From: Chloranthus sessilifolius
Taxonomy: Eukaryota > Streptophyta > Magnoliopsida > Chloranthales > Chloranthaceae
Direction of reading: 5' to 3'
DNA: 64,000 bases
NCBI GenBank assembly: GCA_021018995.1
Contig: CM037585.1
Span: 127,190,831-127,254,830 of the forward strand
Shown: piece by piece, positions 55,947-64,000 of the stretch
Position numbering within the stretch: position 1 is the first letter of the stretch
Layout of the letters: each line of letters opens with the position of its first letter
Translations under genes and position numbers: made by a program
Notes under the pieces: model-generated
Told to the model about the DNA's origin: nothing
Databases searched by the model: none
What the model saw: only the letters and a program-made list of their open reading frames with translations

Positions 55947-58900
55947 TTACATGTCTTTCTCCTCGAAATCGAGAGTCCGTCGTTTGAAGAAGTATTCGAT
56001 ATACTTCACTACAAAAACACCGCAGGCCCAACCATTGTGTTGGCCAGGGAGATCGGCACTATCCATGACTGTTAGCCGCCACGGTTGATTGAGAGTAGAC
56101 CTCAGACCAACAGCGTAAAAAAGGAGCGACAGATGATTCATCAGATATTCTTTGAGTGCATTGAAATTCTGTGAACACTCTCGATCAGTCGGGTCTATCA
56201 CCTTCATAACATGATCTGCTACGGACACTATAGCCAAGGCCCAAGGTGATATTTTTGGCTATGCATCAGAAAATAAATCTACATGCAACAGAAGGTCTAA
56301 TCAATGGAGTGTTAAATAAAAATTAAAAAGGTGTTAACGTTACCTTAAAAAAACTTACCGTTCCACAATTGATAGTATGAATACCGCATGTCGCAATCGT
56401 AACCTGGGCCTGAAGCAGCTTGCAACAATGACGAACCTGTCACTTGTCACAGTAAGCCTGTCACGTCTCGAAGTCACTGAGTGCTCCCAGATTTTGATCA
56501 CGGACAAATTTTTTAAATTTTACTTGGTCTGCTATAATCAGGGTCTGAAATTGATCATTAGAATAAGTCATGAATTGAAAGGCATGAATAAAGTAAATAA
56601 ATAAATAAAGGTGGATAAATAAAGAAAATAATAAATAATCAAAACGTTACCAGGGTCGTGGCAGAAGCAAACCAGCTCTTGTCCGCCTTTTCGAGGAACA
56701 TAGAGTCGTTCTTCTTCTCAAGGACTTTAAAGTACGCATCCACATTGTCAAGCCACTCCCGTCCTTTGAGGACCCTTAAGTTTCCAATAGTGATGTCAAT
56801 ACCCAAGACGGTATTGACCATCATAATATCATCGGCAGCAAGCTGGTTCCAAATATTGAACATGAATTTATACTACATGGACTATGGCTCATCCTCCTCC
56901 ACCACCGCTCTTGGTCATTTAAATGACTATAAGTTATTTGATTTTTTTATACATACTCTGTTGGTCGAGGTATTTCTCTTCTTTTGAGCCCGCATGTCAT
57001 ATCTTGAGTCCTTCTGTCGCCCATCGTCCGTCGACCTTACTCTTTGATATAGATAGTTTTATTAGTATGAATTTAAGTGATACTGGTTTGGAATCGCGAG
57101 AAGGCTGGGTAAGTGGAGCATCCTTATCGACCATTCAGTTCTCTCCTTGGACCGTAGGGTCCAAGCCCTCGATCGGAGGTTTGGGGGCAGGGGGTTGATA
57201 GGCAGGAAGTTAGGGGTAAGGGGTTGGGGGCAGGGGGTTGGAGGGCAACGAAGGCGTCAAAGAGAACGGGAGAAAAAATGTCACCCTACAGAATTTTACA
57301 ACAACATCAGTACAAAAATGACATAAAAATCTTAGGGCTAAATAAAGTTTAAACTTCACTAAATATCTTAGCGGTTCGCTAGCTTAAGATAGTGGTCGCT
57401 ATCCTAAGATAGCGGTCTGCTAACTTAAGATAGCGGTCCGCTATCCTAAGAAATTGGTATGCTAACTTAAGCTAGCAAACGGCTATCTTAGGTTAGCAAA
57501 ATTTACACCTATTTAGAATACTTAATTATAGGTTTAAGACACTTACTTAGGGATTTAAGTTAGAGATTTAGTATCTTTGACAAATGAGCCTTGACAGCGT
57601 CGAGATCCTTTCGTATTGCGACATTTTCGCTTGGTAAATATGCTACCTGATCTTCTAGATATGCTACTTGCTTTTGTAGGATCTTCTTGTCTCTCCCCAG
57701 CTACTCAATAGACATAATTTGTCCTTACAAAATCGTAAAGGCGCGCTTGAAATCACCCTTCATCTCTCTAACCGCTATCTAGAGCGATGTGCACTCTTTC
57801 CTCAGCTCAGTTACTGCAATGATAAGTTGGTATTGCCTAACCGATTTTTCCCTAGTTGGCTCTTGCCAACTTTCCAATTGCGGTTGCTTGCCCTTTAATT
57901 TCAGTTGTTGACGTATAACGACCTCGTAGTCGTCGTTATCTTTACTGTCGTCATCCTCATTATCCTCATCATCATCGTCACCGTCATCATCGTGAACCTC
58001 CTGGGCTCTTTATTGTGAACGTGTCCCATAATCTGGGACTTCGTCTTCATTTTTCCTTTCTTAGAGTTTTCGCTTTCCCGGTCCCTTGTCATCTCTCATT
58101 CCATAAAGAAGAGACAAACTTATCTATATTGTAACTCGTGTTTCTCAACATCGAGTTCTACGAGGATTGAAGATTTAAGAAATTTATCTCGAAAAAAATT
58201 TAGAGTCCAGCTGAATTTCAGGGTTTCCCATTTCATTATCCTCGAAAATAGAATTTTCAACGGCGTACGAGGGGGGCGACTCCTAGAAAGTGCTCAAATA
58301 CCCATATCTATAAGGCGATAGTATTGCCCCTTTGACAAAGTTTTGGCCGTTTTCCTTCTGATCATCGCCTTTGATATGCACTCCACTAAATTTTTGTAAG
58401 CTACCAAGCCCCACGGAAACTCGTTGAACTTTTTGTGGTTATCAATTAAGTCCAAGTATTCACTATCCACTTCCTGGTATGTGTCTGGAAGTAAGGAGCA
58501 GATGAGAAACAACGATGATAATTTCAAAATGAGAGCTGAGCACTATCTACAATTTCTTCAATAAGAGCCCTTTTAGCTGGCTGCCTCCGAAAGAATTTGT
58601 ATCGAATTGTTTCTTCCTCCGACACTGGCGCAGGCTCAGACTCAAGCGAGACCAGTAGCTCTCTTAATATGTTGAGGCCTAAAATCAAAGCTATGTCTAA
58701 CTCCTGCAGCACTACTTTGGTGTTCTTGACCTTGAACACGTTATCTTGAACCCAAAAGCTCAAAATCGCATCAATCAAGTTTCCAACAAACACCAATTTC
58801 TCTTAAATAGATGACCGAAAATTGATTTATCTAGTATCCTCTTCCTCTCTTCGTTGTAACGCATATAAATTTTTCTAACACTCACTCCAGTACCTTCCTG

Positions 58901-58970
58901 AAGGCCTTAGAGACTTCGACATCTTAAAATCAGCTAGTGAGATCTGCAAAAAATATAAGAAACACTAAAG
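55947..58970 (-). pseudogene. DUF1985 - acidic/coiled-coil - Ulp1-like protease gene, broken
   Basis: On the minus strand: ERKRILDKSIFGHL (58,830), NTKVVLQELDIALILGLN (58,700) and YLDLIDNHKKFNEFPWG (58,440) form a DUF1985 domain. Then a run of Asp/Glu (about 57,920-58,010), a helix-rich segment (LQKQVAYLEDQVAYL, 57,670), GREWLDNVDAYFKVLEKK (56,760) and a C48 peptidase end, WALAIVSVADHVMKVIDP ... GWACGVFVVKYIEYF. The catalytic Cys is present (near 56,023), but the His before WALAIV is Pro (near 56,245) and the residue before Cys is Ala instead of Asp. Ulp1 enzymes remove SUMO; this copy looks inactive. Frameshifts and stops split it. Confidence 0.85.
57361..57495. repeat. TAGCGG palindrome cluster 3
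   Basis: GCGGT(C/T)CGCTATCCTAAGATAG-like words within the DUF1985-Ulp1 gene, between its coiled-coil part and the protease part; possibly intronic. Confidence 0.88.
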
Positions 58971-58997
58971 TAACAAAAGAAAAAGGATAAAAGAGAA

Positions 58998-59165
58998 CCG
59001 CTAACATGCCACCAACTTAAGTTAGCGGCCGCTATCTCAAGTTAGAGGTCGTCATCTCAAGTTAGCAGCATGTTTGGGCATGATAAGGGATTAGTAAATT
59101 GACATAAAAGTAAAAAAAAAATTACCTGCGAGAAATGGAAGTTATCGGTCGCTATTTCGCCGCTT
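58998..59165. repeat. TAGCGGCCGCTATC palindrome cluster 4 (right subterminal)
   Basis: AAGTTAGCGGCCGCTATCTC and related words upstream of the minus-strand gene, mirror-placed to cluster 1. Confidence 0.85.
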
Positions 59166-59247
59166 TCTCGATTTTTACAGAAGTTAAAGTACAAAGTAAA
59201 TTTTAAATATATAAAAAAATTTTAAAGTAGGGGTTTTTAGACATTTT

Positions 59248-59364
59248 AGAGGTCGATGTTGACGTAGAAACAGCTTGACTTGGAGCTAGCCTATTATACA
59301 CAATTTCAAACTATAGGGCTATTTCTGTAAATAAGCAAACTTGTAGGACCGAAAATATAAATTT

Positions 59365-59367
<3 letters not shown>
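59248..59367 (-). repeat. MULE right terminal inverted repeat
   Basis: Complement of the left terminal repeat. Ends TATAAATTTCCC at 59,367, directly followed by (TA)n. Confidence 0.92.

Positions 59368-59410
<43 letters not shown>
59368..59410. repeat. (TA)n microsatellite, MULE target
   Basis: Uninterrupted TA on the right side of the MULE. Confidence 0.95.
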
Positions 59411-59412
<2 letters not shown>

Positions 59413-61041
59413 AACACCGCTTAAAAATGCTACATTGAATTGCTAGAACATCTGCTCTGTAATCCTCTAAGGGTTCATCACATCCTTAGTGATTCAGGAA
59501 AAAAAAAAAATTTGCCCTTCATTTCTCAAGTTAAACGTATAAGGTATCCATCCAAAAATTTCCCTTTAAGAGTTGTTGCGCTTAACCAAATAATCAACAA
59601 AGGAAAATCACTCTTATTATTTTTTTTAATATGGACATTGATTGATCTTGGCAAGTCCATGTGACACCCGATCCTCGAATTGAGTGCCACGTGGCACTCA
59701 ATTTGCTCGAATGCAGCCCAAGCTACACTTGATTGTTTAGTCTATATTGATTCTAATTGATTACATGTCACATCAGATAACTTAAAATTTCAACCTAATG
59801 TTACATAGAGTCAATCGTAGCTTAGCTTGAGTCATGAGATTATCTAATGTGACATAGAGCCAATGATAGCTCGATTCATCATATTAAGCCTGTGACTTAA
59901 AATGTTTATCTAATTGGACTCAAACTCTCGCTAAAGACTTGTACTCGCTAAAGACTTGAGTCATGAGATTATGTCCATAGCAAAAGTTTTGCACCCGTAA
60001 GGTGAACTCTTGCTTTTTGACCTAATAGGATTCCAAATTTTGGACATGTGCTTAAATTCGGACCAAGTGAAAAATGGGTTTAATGGAAATACCCTTTGTT
60101 CTTATATGAGATTGATCAATTAGTCTCAATTGAGACTGATGTGTCCACTATAAGATCGATCAATCGATCTCATATGAGACTAATCGGTCTTGATCGGTCC
60201 CATGTGAAACCGATCAGTCATGTATAAGACTGACCAATCGATCTTATAGTGTACCAATAGGTCTCATATGAGATTGATCGATAGATCTCACACTGACCTA
60301 AGGATATTTTCCTCTAACTCATATCTCACAGAGTCCGATTTAAGCACATGTCAAATTTTTTAAAAGATATCATAAAGCGCATATGTCTCTTTAACACCTC
60401 AAAACTGAAAACTTTGAGGGTCTTGACCGTGCTGGGTAATTACTGCAAGTTTGGACCCTATCAGGTAAATACCTGACAGTTTGGGACCCTATCAGGTGAA
60501 CAACCCTAATAAATAGGGTATTAAGCCTCTAATTAACCCCAGAGTGTTATATTTTTTTGTTTTTCAAAGAAACCCTCTAACCTAGCTTTTATTAGTTTCC
60601 CAATTCAGTTTTAAAAGCTGGTGTTACTGTCACGCCACTTTATGTTACATTCACCTCACATAAACAAACTGATTGAGAGACAGATGTGAGCTAATATATC
60701 TTCTAAATTCGCGACTCCAACTAGCTGCTTCCGTAGGCTCCTCCCATGGATCAAAGACGATCGAGACTAATTTATAACAGAAGCTGAAGTCACCAAACTT
60801 CGGTCGAGACGGCCAATTCATCTATCCAGGCCTCCTATGCCTCGGGTCCCCTACGGATAAAAGATAATAACATTGACATTGCCGCCACCACCGCCACCAA
60901 CAGCAGAAAATGAAAAGAAAGCTACCGATTATCAAAGGAAGAAATCCTCACAATAACCCATCAACCATGTAGCACAGGACGTTGCAAAAGCAGCATCAAC
61001 TATAGCTAAGCAGAAAGGGAAAGGGTCATTGAAGCACTAAA
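59411..61041. other. Repeat-derived spacer with GATCGATC palindrome cluster
   Basis: No gene recognised. At 60,098-60,298 a cluster repeats GATCGATCAATCGATCTCA, CATATGAGAC and similar words in both orientations. GTGACACCCGATCCTCG near 59,661 could be an LTR start, and AATAAATAGGGTATTA near 60,509 a promoter, but no matching end was found, so this is at most a candidate LTR. Confidence 0.45.
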
Positions 61042-61193
61042 ATAATGTAAACTCCTCTCCAAATAAAAACACTTCCTCTGAAAATCAAGATGATGTAAAG
61101 TACGATGAGGTAGCACAAAAAAATCTGTTGACTGCTTTAAATCGGGTGATGGAGATTATTTTTCGTCCCAATCTGCCACACAATAAATGTTGA
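61042..61193 (+). other. Short open segment, unrecognised
   Basis: About 49 codons between stops, reading NTSSENQDDVKYDEVAQKN and then LLTALNRVMEIIFRPNLPH before TGA. Protein-like composition but no ATG and no family recognised. Preceded by a region with GCC repeats near 60,880. Possibly the last exon or a scrap of a transposon gene. Confidence 0.25.
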
Positions 61194-61359
61194 GACCATG
61201 GGCCTACTATTAGACGGTCAGATGTTGATTCGATGCGACACAAATCCTCAAAAGTGAATGTGAATCACGTTGGATAGTACAATGATCACGTACACCTTTT
61301 GGGATGTATGCCACGTAGAATCAACATCTGAGCGTCTGATAGTAAGCCAATGAGCTCAA
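61190..61359. mobile_element. MITE with 42-bp inverted ends (intact copy)
   Basis: The left end TTGAGACCATGGGCCTACTA through ATGTTGATTC is mirrored by the right end (GAATCAACATCTGAGCGTCT through TGAGCTCAA). 170 bp, non-coding. Related copies: 41,290-42,990 (interrupted), about 40,322-40,490 and 50,925-51,115. Confidence 0.82.
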
Positions 61360-61469
61360 GATCTATTTTGGAAGATTGGTTTTACTTTGTTTCTGTGAGG
61401 CGGCTGTAAAAAGTGGTGATAGCAACACCAGCCTTTAAAGAATACCTATATATATATATATAGATCGAA

Positions 61470-61725
61470 CTGATTCCCGACCAGTTCAATTTCGGTTTTG
61501 GGTGGCCGAAACTGAAAACCGGTTGGGTAGTTTTAGAAAGTCGCCCAAAACCAGAAAAAAAAAAAAAAGACGAAACTGAGCCGACCAAAAAAATTCCGGT
61601 TTCAAGTTTCCAAAATTTAACCGAAACTGAACCGAATTGTTTCGGTTTCGGTTCAGGCTGAACCGAACCGAAAACTGTAATTTTCGCTTTCGGTTCGGTT
61701 CATCGAATCTGCACCCATAGTTGTA
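61470..61725. repeat. GGTTCGGTTTCGG-type repeat
   Basis: About 250 bp built of AACCGAA, TTCGGTT and CCGAAACTGA words in both orientations, with an internal A-run. Non-coding, probably an inverted-repeat element. Confidence 0.7.
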
Positions 61726-61961
61726 TCACAACAAAAATAGAAAGACGGCTTGAGTATGTTAATTTTAAGAAAAAATGCAATCCAGTGAGCTTTGGTGTTA
61801 ATGAAACCTCCCAACTAATAACAGGGTTTAAAGAAGAAAATATCTAGAAAGAACACTTTTAGCCCCATGCCCATATTTCTTCTGTCAAGAAAGTATAGAA
61901 AGGGACAAATATTCTTAAATACTTTAACCACTTGCTTTAATAAAGAATGAAAATTTCCTGA

Positions 61962-61967
61962 TTTATT
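61962..61967 (-). promoter_or_regulatory. Candidate polyadenylation signal of F2KP
   Basis: AATAAA on the minus strand, about 200 bp after the F2KP stop codon. Position is reasonable for a plant 3' UTR; other near-matches exist. Confidence 0.4.
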
Positions 61968-62166
61968 AGCATTTCGCAAGAATCGGTCAGATTGCTCTGA
62001 CACTTAGAACATGAAACCATCATAAATTATCTGTTAATACAAAGCAGTGAAGAATGTATTTTTCCTCAATCTTATTCTACATCTTGTCAATAAATGATGG
62101 TTAGATGAATAATTAAGATAGAGAGTAGTAGAGCATGTTACAGACAAAGACCATCGAGAACTGACC

Positions 62167-62409
62167 TCAGTCCAATTTGTATCTTTTCTCTTGGACACCA
62201 GTAACCCCCATTTGAATCTCTATTATAGTATGAAGTGGTACCTGAATATTTCCAAAGCACCCTTTTATTAGAATAAGAACATATGAAACCAACAAGGGTT
62301 TGGTGCAGTGGCCAGGACCACGCCTAAGGATTTATGTGTGTGAAGTGTGGGTGTTGCATTTACCCGGGGACTTAGTCCGGTGCTCTAAGAGGCCAAATAC
62401 CCCGTTATC

Positions 62410-62453
<44 letters not shown>

Positions 62454-62693
62454 CATGGTTGAAATTAATAGCTATGTATGAATTACCTCAATGTGAGGAA
62501 TCTCTTTCAAAGGCCTGTCTGCAAAATAAGCATATAATGCTCTCAACACCGCCTACATGATAAAACTAGTAAGGTAAAGAAACAGTCTGCAAATTTAATA
62601 GAAAACACGAGAACTTCGATGAGTATAACCTGGTGAGAGATGACTACAACAGGCGCTTGTTGTCGTTCAAGCTCGATAATTACAGGTTCTAAC
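62167..62693 (-). CDS. F2KP: 6-phosphofructo-2-kinase/fructose-2,6-bisphosphatase, last three exons
   Basis: Three exons on the minus strand with GT-AG borders. 62,630-62,693 (64 nt) encodes LEPVIIELERQQAPVVVISH plus Gln, preceded by a split Arg codon. 62,487-62,552 (66 nt) encodes AVLRALYAYFADRPLKEIPH plus Ile-Glu. 62,167-62,241 (75 nt) encodes VPLHTIIEIQMGVTGVQEKR, then YKLD and stop. This is the C-terminal end of the bisphosphatase domain of the bifunctional cytosolic enzyme that sets fructose-2,6-bisphosphate, a regulator of sugar partitioning. The ISHQ His is the second conserved His of this phosphoglycerate-mutase-like fold. No lesion is seen, so it is probably a live gene. Upstream exons lie beyond 64,000, implying an intron of at least 1.3 kb. 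Confidence 0.93.
62294..62400 (+). mobile_element. Possible SINE-like insertion in F2KP intron
   Basis: GGTTTGGTGCAGTGGCCAGG resembles the 5' end with an A box of plant SINEs, and TTACCCGGGGACTTAGTCC is SINE-like. No convincing B box. Followed by a (GA)n tract. Weak call. Confidence 0.35.
62415..62451. repeat. (GA)n microsatellite in F2KP intron
   Basis: About 18 GA units, 35 bp from the splice donor of the 62,487-62,552 exon. On the transcript it reads as a (CU)n tract. Confidence 0.95.
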
Positions 62694-62756
62694 CTGGATA
62701 AAAATGGTAAAAAAACATCTATTTTAGATAAGGGAGCGAGTAACGAGATTGGAGGG

Positions 62757-62865
62757 GTTCGGCCTGCAGCTCAACTGGAAGGTTGACAATATTGCAACCT
62801 CGGAGTCGAAGGTTCAACACCAGCACCCCTTAAACAAATAATAATTATAAATAATAAAAAAAAGG
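62757..62865 (+). mobile_element. tRNA-derived SINE-like head with A-rich tail
   Basis: GGGGTTC pairs mostly with AGCACCCC 70 bp later. TGCAGCTCAACTGG is A-box-like and AGGTTCAACACC B-box-like (consensus GGTTCGANNCC), followed by an A/T-rich tail ending in AAAAAAAA. It fits a short SINE or a retroposed tRNA-like copy in the F2KP intron. The arms are too poor for a working tRNA gene. Confidence 0.45.
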
Positions 62866-64000
62866 ATAACGTGAATGGACGATATTAAACTTGGGGCTTG
62901 ACTTGCCTCACCTTAGGCTTAAGATAAAACCCTCATCATCTCATATTTTAGTCATATGCACAAAAATTTTATGACTCCAAATCGTCCAAGAGGCAAAACA
63001 TATATACTCCGTGCAGCCCAAAAAATATACCCATCAAAGGATTTGTACCATCCAAGTAATCTCCACATGGCAGTTCAGCCCGAGAACCGACCTGATTGGA
63101 TTCAATCTAGTTGGACCCATAGGTCCAGGTCAGATCTAATTCTTAGACCCGAATTCCCAGTGGGGTTCAGGTTTGGGGCATATAAATTAGGACCCGCACT
63201 GATTTGACCTAGACCCATGTCAAATTTGGGTTGGATCTGGGCCCTCATGATTGTACCCGGACCTGGACTCGACTCAAAACCCAACTAACATATGATATTT
63301 TAATCTTCAATATTATAATGCGAGGAGTATTCAATAGTTTGGCTTAAATTTTTCATCTAAATTTTTCATGAAAATGCCTAAAATACCATTAATTATAATT
63401 TCCCAAATAAATTTAACAGGGGTGTTCATATAATTTTAACCCTCCAATATAAAATGTATAAACTCCTTTCGCTATTAGAATTTTTATTAGTTACGACATA
63501 CAAACTCTAAAAATTACCTTTTTTTCCATCTACATAAAAATAAAATAAAGAAGTTAAGCTAGATATGTTTGAGATTATACATTCCCGAACCCAAACAGAC
63601 CCATACCGGACCCAGGCCCGGACCCACTTATTAATGGGTTGGATATAGATCTTGCATGACCCAGGCCCAGAGTCAGATCCAAAAGGGGACACACATTTAT
63701 ACCAGAACCCCTCCTGATTCCAAAATGAGTAGAGGCTGGGTCCAAATGTTTTAACTGATCAATTATGGGTCGGATAACCCAAGCCAGACCTGACCCAACC
63801 CATGGGCACCTCTAAATTCAAGCACTTCAATGTGAGCAATACATTACATGTGAACAACGGTCCATCTTAGATAGTTTGTCCATATTTTTTTAGCTGAGTG
63901 ACTTTCATATGATGTTTAGCCACTTCGACAATTTGGATTGGTTGAAAATGTCCGCAACGTGGAATAAAGAGCGGGACTGTGAGGGTCCTGAGGTGAGCTC
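62866..64000. other. F2KP intron (or upstream) sequence with GACCC repeats
   Basis: No further F2KP exon is readable. Two blocks (63,069-63,300 and 63,578-63,815) consist of GGACCC, GGGTC and AGGCCCGGACCC words in both orientations, like 2,745-2,845 and 39,950-40,140. The rest is AT-rich with nothing recognised. Confidence 0.5.

Larger units (their letters stand above)
52206..59367. mobile_element. Mutator-like element (MULE) with MURA and DUF1985-Ulp1 genes
   Basis: 7,162 bp with terminal inverted repeats of about 120 bp. It lies in a TA microsatellite, with TATATATATA directly on both sides (a plausible 10-bp duplication, though the target itself is repetitive). Two convergent decayed genes are inside: MURA-type transposase (+, 52,753-55,430) and a DUF1985/Ulp1-protease gene (-, 55,947-58,970). 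Plant MULEs carrying Ulp1-like genes are known (Kaonashi in Arabidopsis). Four clusters of TAGCGG palindromes sit at both subterminal regions, between the genes and within the second gene. Confidence 0.88.

Noticed and set aside
57901..58092. Met/Thr-rich minus-strand frame
   Set aside because: Shadow in another frame of the Asp/Glu run of the DUF1985-Ulp1 gene.
62757..62835. Functional tRNA gene
   Set aside because: Box A, box B and the arms deviate too much from a working tRNA; an A-rich tail suggests retroposition.

Overview
The window is nuclear DNA of a flowering plant, probably one with a large, repeat-rich genome. The evidence is plant-specific transposon families (Del/Tekay chromovirus, Athila-type Ty3/gypsy, a Mutator-like element carrying DUF1985 and Ulp1 domains), plant telomere-type CCCTAAA repeats, AT-rich sequence and introns in the one host gene. 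The species cannot be told from the sequence. Almost everything is transposon or transposon debris. The only host gene I can defend is the 3' end of a 6-phosphofructo-2-kinase/fructose-2,6-bisphosphatase gene (F2KP), minus strand, three exons at 62,167-62,693.

Layout. 1-1,403: 3' part of a Del/Tekay-type LTR. 1,638-3,778: two foldback elements plus microsatellites. 3,828-5,990: unassigned dispersed repeats. 6,054-9,490: an unrecognised open frame and degenerate sequence. 9,493-11,795: a probable gypsy LTR with a duplicated promoter block. 11,959-39,525: a dead Del/Tekay chromovirus (5' LTR truncated). It is split at 15,228-33,172 by a 17.9-kb Athila-type element in the opposite orientation with a perfect 5-bp target duplication (GTACC). 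That element is itself split at 27,049-31,025 by a 4-kb solo LTR (target duplication AGTTC). This gives a three-level nest with a readable order of insertion. 39,526-52,195: small DNA transposons (hAT-like, CACTA-like and other inverted-repeat MITEs), two solo LTRs that each landed inside a MITE, an inverted copia-like LTR pair, an interstitial telomeric tract and microsatellites. 52,206-59,367: a 7.2-kb Mutator-like element with 120-bp terminal inverted repeats, a broken MURA transposase on + and a convergent broken DUF1985-Ulp1 gene on -. 59,369-62,160: repeats and MITEs. 62,167-64,000: F2KP 3' exons, introns and intronic repeats.

The most interesting pattern cuts across families. Nearly every large element carries its own cluster of short, palindromic, mostly GC-rich repeats: GTCGATCGATCGAC in the Athila element, CTCGCTCGCGCGAG and CGCGAATTGCCC in Del LTRs, TTGCCTCGGCAA in the 4-kb solo LTR, and variants of GCGGACCGCTATCTTA in the Mutator element. 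In the shorter Del-type LTRs the cluster sits at the same place, about 1.2-1.4 kb from the LTR 3' end, although its sequence is unrelated between families. The same LTRs share a splice-donor-like block, a splice-acceptor-like block and a short acidic open frame that ends in FYP-stop or a variant of it.
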